Shown here: positions 1 to 5,533 of the stretch, piece after piece
How the letters are laid out: the number at the start of each line of letters is the position of its first letter
Position numbering within the stretch: position 1 is the stretch's first letter
Source of the DNA: CBDDRG01 sp051306415
GTDB lineage: Bacteria > Pseudomonadota > Gammaproteobacteria > Pseudomonadales > Porticoccaceae
Reading direction: 5' to 3'
NCBI GenBank assembly: GCA_051306415.1
Contig: JBPPNE010000295.1
Span: 1-9,294 of the forward strand
Length of the DNA: 9,294 bases
Notes under the pieces: generated by a model
Seen by the model: only the letters and a program-made list of their open reading frames with translations
What the model was told of the DNA's origin: nothing
Databases searched by the model: none
Program-made: the position numbers and the translations under genes

Positions 1-78
1 CCGCTTGCAACCCCGCTCAAGACTCAACTGGATCATCGTGCGTTCTTCACAACTCAACTGGTTGTAGTTCTTTTCCAT
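1..78 (-). CDS. IS30-family transposase, N-terminal fragment cut by window edge
   Basis: Reading the minus strand from the ATG at 78-76 gives 26 codons to the window edge. They contain NYNQLSCEERTMIQLSLE, which matches the N-terminal helix-turn-helix region typical of IS30-family transposases (pattern YxQLxxEER..I). This region precedes the DDE catalytic core, which is not visible here, so whether the full gene is intact is unknown. The protein would bind the element's terminal repeats and catalyse transposition. The only Shine-Dalgarno-like sequence, GAGAGG about 12 nt upstream of the ATG, lies inside a hairpin (80-108). Family assignment rests on this short N-terminal match by eye and is fairly but not completely sure. 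Confidence 0.75.
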   Translation of the reverse strand, partial: MEKNYNQLSCEERTMIQLSLERGCKR

Positions 79-79
79 C

Positions 80-108
80 GCAACACTTTACCTCTCGGAG
101 AGTGTTGC
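80..108. repeat. Hairpin in the IS30 leader, upstream of the transposase start
   Basis: GCAACACT at 80-87 is perfectly complementary to AGTGTTGC at 101-108. Inside it, CTCTC (92-96) pairs with GAGAG (98-102). The second outer arm lies in the terminal repeat region, and the structure ends one base before the transposase ATG. In a transcript entering from outside the element, this stem would cover the GAGAGG Shine-Dalgarno-like sequence. Confidence 0.6.
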
Positions 109-198
109 ACTTCAGATTTGAGGCCGGCGAGTCTTGGTTGCCGTCAATCCCGGACGATTCGTGCAGAACATCAGCTCACAAGCTCGTTTCTTCGTCGC

Positions 199-1560
199 TT
201 AGATACTTAAATATACCGGCTCCGCCGCGACATCGAGCTTCTGCAGTGAAATACCGTGCGAGCCATCCACCAGCGTACATTTGATGATCAATTCCCTGCC
301 AATACTCCCGCCGTCGATCTGGCTCAGATCCAACGTCCGCTCTTCGATGGGTTGTTTATCGATGTCCCGCAGCAATAACACCGTGGGCAAATGGCGGAAT
401 TTGGGCCTACTCGCCAGTACGATACCCACCATGCCATTGTATAGCTCTACCAGGGTTCCCGGCGGATAGGGGCCGAGCGCTTGAATGAAGCTCAGCGTCA
501 GCTCGCCATCGAATTGGGTACCGCGATTGGCAAATATGATCTGCTGCGCTTCAGAGCAGTGCCGCTCTCGCGAATAGCAGCGGTTGCTGGTGATGGCATC
601 ATAGACGTCCACCAAGGAAATGATCTGCGCGAATTCAACGATCTCTCCTTGCGCCAGACCGCGCGGATAACCGCGACCATCGGGTTGCTCATGATGACTA
701 TGCGCCACTTCGATAGCCAGATGGTGCGACTGATCCAGTTGATCTTCCAGCAGCTCCTTGCCAATCGCCGCGTGCTGCTTCATCACCGCAAATTCATCCG
801 CAGTGAGGCGGCCAGGCTTATCGAGAATCTCCGGTGGAATACGCATTTTGCCGACGTCATGAAGCAGGCCACACAGGCCGAGGAGCTGTAACTCAGCTTC
901 CGTCTTGCCCAGCTGGCGTCCAAAGGCGAGGGCCAAAATGCAAACGTTGAGACAGTGTTCAGCGGTATATTTGCTCTGGTTCTTGATTTTGGTCATCCAG
1001 AGCAGGGCTTCCGGATCGCGCATGATGGACTTGACGCAGGCTTCAACGGTCTCCTCAGCCAGCTCCATGTCCAACAGCTGCCCCAAACGGACAGAATGGA
1101 GCAATTTTTCGATGTTGGTCCGCCCTGTATTCAGCACCTTGCGAGCAGCCTGGTGCTCCAGACGGAGAAGCCTCTGAGCGCGATCAGTGGATATCGATCC
1201 AACCGGAACACGCTTCGCCGGGGAATTCGCGAAAGCCGTCTGCGGCGGCTGGGCATTTTCCCGGGGCGTGGCTTTGACGCCGGTGGCTCGCATCCCCAGC
1301 ACGCTACGATGCTCGCCGTCCCTCAGCACATAGACATGCTGACAGAGCTTCTTCAGCAGATCGATCTCGCTGCCGTCGCGGATTTCAAAGCCCTGGAGCA
1401 AAAAAGGCGTTCCCAACCAGGGGCGATCCAATTCAGCAACAAACATACCGGATTTGATTTCTCCGACGGCAACTTTGACCAGATTTTCGCTGGCATGGTC
1501 ATTGTCATTGTCATTGTCATTGTCATTGTCATTGTCATCCGACTCAGAAACATCCTTCAT
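199..1560 (-). CDS. HD-GYP domain cyclic-di-GMP phosphodiesterase with N-terminal DUF3391-like domain
   Basis: The 453-residue product is predicted to hydrolyse the second messenger c-di-GMP in the cytoplasm, lowering it and so favouring motility over biofilm. After an acidic Asp-Asn tract (residues 8-21), residues about 27-80 resemble the DUF3391 module often found ahead of HD-GYP domains. The HD-GYP domain covers about 195-385. HD is at 234-235 in LLHDVGK, HHE at 289-291, and DGRGYP around 294-299, so the metal ligands and the GYP signature are present and an active enzyme is likely. A C-terminal extension of about 70 residues follows. No membrane segment or receiver domain is seen. I chose the ATG at 1560 because AAGGAGG lies 7 nt upstream. 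The ATG at 1620 has no ribosome binding site and would add 20 residues unlike the family. The 3' end is about 75 nt from the IS30 end. Confidence 0.92.
   Translation of the reverse strand: MKDVSESDDNDNDNDNDNDNDHASENLVKVAVGEIKSGMFVAELDRPWLGTPFLLQGFEIRDGSEIDLLKKLCQHVYVLRDGEHRSVLGMRATGVKATPRENAQPPQTAFANSPAKRVPVGSISTDRAQRLLRLEHQAARKVLNTGRTNIEKLLHSVRLGQLLDMELAEETVEACVKSIMRDPEALLWMTKIKNQSKYTAEHCLNVCILALAFGRQLGKTEAELQLLGLCGLLHDVGKMRIPPEILDKPGRLTADEFAVMKQHAAIGKELLEDQLDQSHHLAIEVAHSHHEQPDGRGYPRGLAQGEIVEFAQIISLVDVYDAITSNRCYSRERHCSEAQQIIFANRGTQFDGELTLSFIQALGPYPPGTLVELYNGMVGIVLASRPKFRHLPTVLLLRDIDKQPIEERTLDLSQIDGGSIGRELIIKCTLVDGSHGISLQKLDVAAEPVYLSI
1498..1538. repeat. Tandem hexamer repeat inside the HD-GYP gene
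   Basis: Six complete copies of GTCATT plus five bases of a seventh run without error on the plus strand. On the coding (minus) strand they read GACAAT and encode (Asp-Asn)6-Asp at residues 9-21, just after the start codon. The unit is six bases, so copy-number change by slippage would lengthen or shorten the acidic linker without shifting the frame. Confidence 0.97.
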
Positions 1561-1574
1561 GAACCCTCCTCCTT
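1561..1574 (-). promoter_or_regulatory. Strong Shine-Dalgarno that fixes the HD-GYP start
   Basis: On the minus strand AAGGAGGAGGG (from 1574 to 1564) sits directly before the ATG at 1560. The core AAGGAGG is spaced 7 nt from it. This near-perfect ribosome binding site decides for the internal ATG over the upstream one at 1620. Confidence 0.85.
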
Positions 1575-1577
1575 GAC

Positions 1578-1634
1578 TTGGGCCATCCCAGCCGGTAAAG
1601 CGATGGTGTTTTTGTCCCATCCGGTAGAGCCCAA
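1578..1634 (-). promoter_or_regulatory. Structured 5' leader of the HD-GYP mRNA
   Basis: TTGGGC (1578-1583) and GCCCAA (1629-1634) are perfectly complementary and could close a stem in the leader just upstream of the ribosome binding site. Between them lies a 12-base direct repeat with one mismatch (TCCCAGCCGGTA at 1586-1597 and TCCCATCCGGTA at 1615-1626, plus strand), 29 bases apart. I do not recognise a known riboswitch class. A post-transcriptional or regulator-binding role is inference only. Confidence 0.35.
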
Positions 1635-1664
1635 TTGATATCGGACGGATACACTGATTTCGTT

Positions 1665-1673
1665 AATATACCA
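1665..1673 (-). promoter_or_regulatory. Possible extended -10 promoter of the HD-GYP gene
   Basis: On the minus strand the sequence is TGG followed by TATATT, an extended -10 element (TGN plus a 5/6 match to TATAAT). No convincing -35 is seen 17 nt further upstream, which suits an extended -10 promoter. Transcription would start near 1658, giving a leader of about 98 nt. Overlapping inverted repeats (CATCGA/TCGATG at 1675-1691 and CACTC/GAGTG at 1684-1698) lie where the -35 would be and could be an operator. Confidence 0.35.
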
Positions 1674-1771
1674 CCATCGATTCACTCGATGTGAGTGTTG
1701 AGCGGCAAATGCCAGATGCCGGATTCAACTTTTCCGCAACCATTAACCGCGGAGCTCCGAAGATATCCGTT

Positions 1772-1929
1772 GAGGCTGTAGAAAAACCCCACGGAAACAA
1801 TTTGAGCCCAAAGATTGAAAAAAACGACCCTCCCAAAAGCTCTACAATCAACCATCAGCATGTCCGGAGAGGTCAAAGCACCACCGGAAATGGTCGGAAA
1901 TTTTCCGAACAGGCTTTTTCTACAGCCTC
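1772..1929. mobile_element. MITE-like element with perfect 15-bp terminal inverted repeats
   Basis: GAGGCTGTAGAAAAA at 1772-1786 is the exact reverse complement of TTTTTCTACAGCCTC at 1915-1929. The 158-bp segment contains no credible gene, and both ends are flanked directly by GTT (1769-1771 and 1930-1932), a possible 3-bp target duplication. Repeats of the GAGGCTGT(A/T)GAAAAA type resemble ends I associate with IS1182-like elements, but that link is from memory and unproven. Inside is a further palindrome, TCGGAAA/TTTCCGA (1894-1908). The element accounts for much of the 416-nt gap between sfsA and the HD-GYP gene. The alternative is a chance or RNA-level inverted repeat. Confidence 0.5.
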
Positions 1930-1976
1930 GTTAGCAGTAGTGCGGGTACTGTCGGTTCAACATCGGGTGATCTTCT

Positions 1977-2699
1977 TCACGGACAGACAAATCGGAGCTT
2001 ATTGGCTATACGGATTTCCCGCGGACTGAGCTCGCAGCCATAAGCGAGCACCTCGACGCCATTTTGTACGGCCTCTCGCAAACAACGGCCATAGGCAGCA
2101 TCAATGGCGTCGGCGGGGCCGACGCGATCAACGCCGGTCAACTGAACACAGAATACCAATACTGCGCGGTGTCCTGCCGCGACCATCGCCATCAGTTCAC
2201 GCAGATGCTTTGCGCCCCGCAGAGTCACCGCATCGGGAAACAGCGCAAGGCCGTTGCCAGCGGCAAGTGTGACGTTCTTGACCTCGATAAAGCATTTTTC
2301 AGAAGCCCCCGGTTGACCGTCGTTTTCAAGCAACAGATCGATGCGGCTCTTTTCCTGGCCGTAGCGAACCTCCCGCCGCAGGCTCCCGTAACCTTGCAGC
2401 TCGCCGATCACGTCATTGACGATGGCCTCTTCCACCAACTTATTCGGCCGACTGGTATTAACGCCGGCAAGATGACCATCCTCGGTAGTGACGATTTCGA
2501 GCGTGCCAGGCAAGCGCCGCGTCGGGTTGTCGCTACGGGAAAACCAGCAGGGTTGCCCAGGTGCCTGGCAGTTCTTCATAGAACCGGAATTCGCGCAATG
2601 AATGGTCAATGTCTGGCCATTGTCGAGTTCAACATCAGCAAAAAAACGCTGGTAGCGGCGACGAAAAAACCCCTGCTCAAGCGGTGGCGTTACCTTCAA
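1977..2699 (-). CDS. sfsA: SfsA family protein (sugar fermentation stimulation protein A)
   Basis: The 240-residue product has the length and conserved blocks of SfsA: HCANSGSM (34-41), NTSRPNKL (81-88), SRIDLLL (118-124), IEVKNVTL (138-145) and FPDAVTLRGAKHLREL (154-169). The family is linked in E. coli to maltose metabolism and has been proposed to bind DNA. D121, E139 and K141 fit a PD-(D/E)XK nuclease-like core, but a biochemical role is not settled. I chose the TTG at 2699-2697 because TAGGAG lies 5 nt upstream and the reading begins exactly where E. coli SfsA does. An ATG further upstream would read 56 extra residues inside the aminotransferase gene. The Shine-Dalgarno overlaps the TAG stop of the aminotransferase, so the two genes are probably translationally coupled. 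No clear intrinsic terminator is seen downstream. Confidence 0.93.
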   Translation of the reverse strand: MKVTPPLEQGFFRRRYQRFFADVELDNGQTLTIHCANSGSMKNCQAPGQPCWFSRSDNPTRRLPGTLEIVTTEDGHLAGVNTSRPNKLVEEAIVNDVIGELQGYGSLRREVRYGQEKSRIDLLLENDGQPGASEKCFIEVKNVTLAAGNGLALFPDAVTLRGAKHLRELMAMVAAGHRAVLVFCVQLTGVDRVGPADAIDAAYGRCLREAVQNGVEVLAYGCELSPREIRIANKLRFVCP

Positions 2700-2707
2700 C
2701 CGAACTC

Positions 2708-3880
2708 CTAGGCACCGGCCTTCAATGCCACCCGTAGACGCTCCACCCCGAGCTCCAGGCGGGGAAGACTTTCCGTGTACGAAAAGCGTACATGCTGGCG
2801 CGCGAGGTGTTGACCGAAATCTGTCCCGGGCGTGAAGGCAACACCGCTGCGCTCGAGCATATCCCAACAGAAAGCTTCGCTGTCCGCCGCCAGCTGCTCA
2901 ATTCCGGCGTAGATATAAAAGGCGCCCGCCGGCACTTGGGGAATGGTGAAGCCCAACTCCTGCAGCGCGGGGACGAGAAAATCGCGCCGTGCGCGCAGCT
3001 CTTCCCGCCGCGCCTCCATAATTTCCAATGTGGCGGGATCAAACGCCGCAAGAGCGGTGTACTGGGCGATACTAGGCGGGGAGATGAAAAAATTCTGTGC
3101 CATGATGTTGATGCCCGCAAGGGCGGCCTCGGGAACTACCATCCAGCCAAGGCGCCAGCCCGTCATGCCAAAATATTTGGAGAAGCTGTTAATCACAAAC
3201 GCCCTGTCCGTGACTTCGAGAACTGAAGACGCCGCGCCGTCATAGACCAGTCCGTGGTAGATCTCATCGACAACAAGTGCACCACCGCGGCGCCCCACCG
3301 CCTCGACCAGCGCCCGTTGACCATCCCGCTCCAAAATCGCTCCCGTCGGATTACTGGGCGAGGCCACCATCACCGCCACCGTGTTGGCCTGCCAATGCTC
3401 CCCCACCTGCTCAGCGGTCAATTGGTAATGGTTACGCGCGGATACCGGAACCCACTGGGGTTGCCCTCCTGCCCGCCGCACAAAATTCGCATTGCAGGGA
3501 TACCCCGGATCTGCGACCAAGACGCCATCTCCGGTGTCGACCAAGAGATCGCAGATCATCCCAAGAGCAGCACTACTACCCGTAGTGACCACCACCCTCT
3601 CGAAGGGAACCTCAACGCCGTACCGCAGCCGGCAAGAATCGGCAATCGCCACCCGCAACTCGGGAATTCCGAGTGCCGGGGTGTAGCGGGTTCTCTCCTC
3701 GCGCAGCGCTCGATTGGCCGCCGCTATAGATGCAGGCGTTGGGAAAGAAGGCTCCCCGGTCTCCATGCGTACGATATCTCGCCCCATGGATTGCATCCGC
3801 ATCGCTGCCTCAAGGAAATCCACCACCTTGAAGGATGTCATCTCGCCCACGCGCGCCGCATAATTCACCCGCAAATCCAT
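2708..3880 (-). CDS. Class I/II pyridoxal-phosphate-dependent aminotransferase
   Basis: This 390-residue cytoplasmic enzyme belongs to fold type I aspartate-aminotransferase-like proteins. Visible signatures are TTGSS (99-103, cofactor phosphate region), SNPTG (176-180, Asn177), DEIYHGLVY (205-213, Asp205 and Tyr208), SFSK (232-235, Lys235 being the Schiff-base lysine), GWRLGW (241-246) and VRFSY (364-368, Arg365 for the substrate carboxylate). All catalytic residues are present. The amino acid substrate cannot be read from sequence; aspartate-, alanine- or aromatic-type are all possible. The ATG at 3880 is preferred because GGAAG lies 7 nt upstream. The ATG at 3886 would leave only 1 nt to that site and adds two residues. 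It heads a two-gene unit with sfsA, 8 nt downstream, and is divergent from dksA. Confidence 0.93.
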   Translation of the reverse strand: MDLRVNYAARVGEMTSFKVVDFLEAAMRMQSMGRDIVRMETGEPSFPTPASIAAANRALREERTRYTPALGIPELRVAIADSCRLRYGVEVPFERVVVTTGSSAALGMICDLLVDTGDGVLVADPGYPCNANFVRRAGGQPQWVPVSARNHYQLTAEQVGEHWQANTVAVMVASPSNPTGAILERDGQRALVEAVGRRGGALVVDEIYHGLVYDGAASSVLEVTDRAFVINSFSKYFGMTGWRLGWMVVPEAALAGINIMAQNFFISPPSIAQYTALAAFDPATLEIMEARREELRARRDFLVPALQELGFTIPQVPAGAFYIYAGIEQLAADSEAFCWDMLERSGVAFTPGTDFGQHLARQHVRFSYTESLPRLELGVERLRVALKAGA

Positions 3881-3915
3881 GACCATGCTTCCGCTGCCCG
3901 AGACACGTTGGGATT

Positions 3916-3944
3916 ATTGTAACCGGCTGTAGTGGCTATGTCGG
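3916..3944 (-). promoter_or_regulatory. Probable sigma70 promoter of the aminotransferase-sfsA unit
   Basis: On the minus strand CCGACA (3944-3939; 4/6 match to the -35 consensus) is followed after exactly 17 nt by TACAAT (3921-3916; 5/6 match to the -10). Transcription would start near 3909, leaving a leader of about 29 nt before the ATG at 3880. It is back to back with the dksA promoter. Confidence 0.55.
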
Positions 3945-3969
3945 GTCGCGAAGTAGTTGACGAAAGCAC

Positions 3970-3998
3970 TTGAAAAACACCACCAATGTCTCTATAAA
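3970..3998 (+). promoter_or_regulatory. Strong sigma70 promoter of dksA with GC-rich discriminator
   Basis: TTGAAA (3970-3975) and TATAAA (3993-3998) each match consensus at 5 of 6 positions, with the ideal 17-nt spacing. Start of transcription is expected near 4005. The stretch between the -10 and that point is CGCGGG, a GC-rich discriminator of the sort found at promoters inhibited by ppGpp and DksA. E. coli dksA is known to be repressed by its own product, so feedback control here is plausible. Confidence 0.7.
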
Positions 3999-4002
3999 CG
4001 CG

Positions 4003-4016
4003 GGTTTCGCGAAACC
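4003..4016. promoter_or_regulatory. Perfect 14-bp palindrome at the dksA transcription start
   Basis: GGTTTCGCGAAACC is its own reverse complement and covers the predicted +1 of dksA. It could be a repressor operator, or in RNA a hairpin with a CGCG tetraloop at the very 5' end of the message that would stabilise it. The sequence alone does not choose between these. Confidence 0.5.
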
Positions 4017-4037
4017 TCAATAGGGAAGCCAACCCAG

Positions 4038-4487
4038 ATGTCCAAAAAGAAAGTTGCCAAGATGCCGTCGCTCTCACTTCATGGCCACGAACCCTACAAA
4101 GAAAAAAAGGGTGAGGAATACATGAATGAGAAGCAGCGGGACCATTTCCGCAAGCTGCTGCAGGCTTGGAAGCGCGAATTAATGGAGGAGGTTGATCGCA
4201 CGGTCTCCCACATGAAGGACGAAGCGGCCAACTTCCCCGACCCTGCCGACCGCGCTACCCAAGAAGAAGAATTCAGCCTGGAGCTCCGTGCTCGCGACCG
4301 CGAGCGTAAGCTGATCAAAAAGATCGACCACACCTTGGAAGCCATTGACACCAGTGAATACGGCTTTTGCGATCAATGTGGGGTTGACATCGGCATCCGC
4401 CGCTTGGAAGCACGCCCAACCGCGACCCTGTGCGTAGATTGTAAGACCCTTGACGAAATCAAGGAAAAGCAGCTTACCGGCGGTTAA
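4038..4487 (+). CDS. dksA: RNA polymerase-binding transcription factor DksA
   Basis: The 149-residue product is a close match to E. coli DksA (151 residues). It enters the RNA polymerase secondary channel and, with ppGpp, represses stable-RNA promoters and activates amino-acid genes during the stringent response. Features are EPYKEKKGEEYMN (18-30), a coiled coil with the acidic tip DPADRA (68-73, with Asp68 and Asp71 as the functional pair), the conserved EEEFSLELR after it, and a four-cysteine zinc finger at C111, C114, C132 and C135. All key residues are intact. I chose the ATG at 4038. AGGGAAG lies 9 nt before it, and the longer open frame from 3957 would start upstream of the predicted promoter -10 and add residues foreign to the family. 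gluQ follows in the same direction. Confidence 0.97.
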   Translation: MSKKKVAKMPSLSLHGHEPYKEKKGEEYMNEKQRDHFRKLLQAWKRELMEEVDRTVSHMKDEAANFPDPADRATQEEEFSLELRARDRERKLIKKIDHTLEAIDTSEYGFCDQCGVDIGIRRLEARPTATLCVDCKTLDEIKEKQLTGG

Positions 4488-4504
4488 CCCTAACCGGCCA
4501 TTTT
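4479..4504 (+). terminator. Weak terminator-like hairpin between dksA and gluQ
   Basis: CGGTTA (4481-4486) pairs with TAACCG (4491-4496) around an ACCC loop, can extend by GG/CC with a one-base bulge, and is followed by ATTTT at 4500-4504. The dksA stop codon lies in the stem. A terminator between dksA and gluQ that partly limits gluQ expression is known in Shigella and E. coli. This one is weaker and may only attenuate. Confidence 0.4.
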
Positions 4505-4517
4505 GCCTGGGAAGCCC

Positions 4518-5444
4518 ATGGCTCTTCGCTATATAGGCCGTTTCGCGCCATCTCCCAGTGGCCCACTCCACTTCGGATCCCTCCTCACCGCTACCGCCAG
4601 CTTTCTCGACGCCCGCTCACAGCAGGGCAACTGGTTGATCCGTATCGAAGATATTGACCCGCCTAGGGAGATGCCGGGCGCGGCCGACACAATTCTGCAT
4701 CAGCTGGACAAGCACGGTCTGCGCTGGGACGGCCCCGTACTCTACCAACGTCACCGCGTTGATGCCTATGCGGACGCCCTCGACCAGCTACATGCCGCCG
4801 GTATCACCTATGCCTGCACCTGTAATCGCCATCGCATTCAAGCGCTCGATGGACGCTACGACGGCCACTGCAGAAGTGCTCGTGGCTCACCGGAAAGGGA
4901 CACCGCATGCACTGGATCCGCAGTGCGTCTGCTAGTCAAGAAGATCGGTCCGTGTCGATTCATAGACCTGTTTAAGGGCCCGCAACTGACATGCCCCGGC
5001 GAACAGGGCGGAGATTTCATTCTACGGCGACGTGACCAGCTCTGGGGTTATCAACTGGCCGTGAGCGTCGATGACGCCTTTCAGCAGATTACTCACGTGA
5101 TCCGCGGCGGCGACTTGCTTGACTCCACAGCTGACCAGATTTACCTGCTCCAATGCCTGAACCAGCCCACACCCTACTACGGGCATATCCCAGTAGTAGT
5201 CGATGCGCAGGGTAGCAAGTTAAGTAAGCAGAATGGTGCGAGGGCGATCAATCCCCAGATTGCTGCGGTTAACCTCTATAACGCCTTGGCCACGCTTGGG
5301 CAGGAACCGCCACGGAGCATGCTCGGCACCACCGTGGAAGAGCTGCTGATGTGGGGCGTAATGCACTGGCAACGGACCAAAGTACCGCCGGTGGCAACCG
5401 TTCATCCCCATCTGGTAGAAGCCGCGGGACTCCATTCCGATTAG
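4518..5444 (+). CDS. gluQ: Glutamyl-Q tRNA(Asp) synthetase
   Basis: The 308-residue enzyme activates glutamate and attaches it to the queuosine base at the wobble position of tRNA(Asp), a tRNA modification rather than ordinary aminoacylation. It is a paralogue of the glutamyl-tRNA synthetase catalytic core without the anticodon-binding domain, as its length shows. Seen are RFAPSPSGPLHFGS (8-21, class I HIGH-type motif as HFGS), the zinc site C100-x-C102...Y114-x3-C118, VIRGGDLLDST (194-204), and SKLSK (233-237, KMSKS-type). All expected motifs are present. I chose the ATG at 4518, with GGGAAG 3 nt upstream; the TTG at 4503 lacks a ribosome binding site. It lies 30 nt after dksA, the usual arrangement, with a hairpin between. 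The next gene is pcnB after a 347-nt gap; cbrAB, found here in Pseudomonas, is absent. Confidence 0.96.
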   Translation: MALRYIGRFAPSPSGPLHFGSLLTATASFLDARSQQGNWLIRIEDIDPPREMPGAADTILHQLDKHGLRWDGPVLYQRHRVDAYADALDQLHAAGITYACTCNRHRIQALDGRYDGHCRSARGSPERDTACTGSAVRLLVKKIGPCRFIDLFKGPQLTCPGEQGGDFILRRRDQLWGYQLAVSVDDAFQQITHVIRGGDLLDSTADQIYLLQCLNQPTPYYGHIPVVVDAQGSKLSKQNGARAINPQIAAVNLYNALATLGQEPPRSMLGTTVEELLMWGVMHWQRTKVPPVATVHPHLVEAAGLHSD

Positions 5445-5496
5445 CCGTTTTTTCCTAAAATTAACGAAAGAGTAATTCCAAAAAAGTCTTAACGTA

Positions 5497-5510
5497 CCCT
5501 TTGCAAAGGG
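5497..5510. promoter_or_regulatory. Perfect 14-bp palindrome, candidate operator
   Basis: CCCTTTGCAAAGGG is exactly self-complementary and overlaps the possible -35 of the putative small RNA promoter. It runs straight into a second, imperfect dyad (GGGAGCGCTTCC, 5508-5519) with an AGCGCT centre like some LacI-family operators. The regulator is unknown. Confidence 0.5.
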
Positions 5511-5527
5511 AGCGCTTCCCCTATAAC
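5500..5527 (+). promoter_or_regulatory. Possible sigma70 promoter in the gluQ-pcnB gap
   Basis: TTTGCA (5500-5505; or TTGCAA shifted by one) is followed after 16 (or 15) nt by TATAAC (5522-5527; 5/6 match to the -10). Transcription would start near 5534, just ahead of the A-rich motif region. I looked for a sigma54 -24/-12 element, as expected for a CbrB-driven CrcZ gene, and saw none. Confidence 0.4.
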
Positions 5528-5533
5528 ATAAGC

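Larger units (their letters stand above)
1..122 (-). mobile_element. IS30-family insertion sequence, one end only
   Basis: The left edge of the window is the 5' end of an insertion sequence read on the minus strand. It contains the first codons of an IS30-type transposase (78 down to 1), preceded by a short leader and a terminal sequence around 101-122 rich in the GTGTTGCACTTC motif. I place the outer boundary near 122 by judgement. The exact terminal inverted repeat cannot be fixed because the other end is outside the window. The element sits about 75 nt beyond the stop codon of the HD-GYP gene and interrupts no gene seen here. Confidence 0.65.

Noticed and set aside
1498..1538. On/off phase variation of the HD-GYP gene by repeat slippage
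   Set aside because: The unit is 6 bases, so gain or loss keeps the reading frame; only linker length could vary.
955..1638. 227-codon open frame on the plus strand opposite the HD-GYP gene
   Set aside because: It is antisense to a gene with complete domain signatures, has no family resemblance, and arises from codon bias and the hexamer repeat.
1561..1664. c-di-GMP riboswitch in the leader of the HD-GYP gene
   Set aside because: The conserved cores of the known c-di-GMP-I and -II classes are not visible; only repeats and a possible closing stem are seen.
2064..2711. 215-codon open frame opposite sfsA
   Set aside because: It is antisense to a clear SfsA coding sequence and shows no recognisable motifs.
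3254..3922. 222-codon open frame opposite the aminotransferase
   Set aside because: It shadows a gene with all PLP-enzyme motifs, and its composition (many Arg, His and Pro) is typical of a spurious frame.
5445..5490. Terminator right after gluQ based on the TTTTTT run
   Set aside because: No GC-rich stem precedes the T-run; the only complement is a distant A-run, so it would not terminate efficiently.
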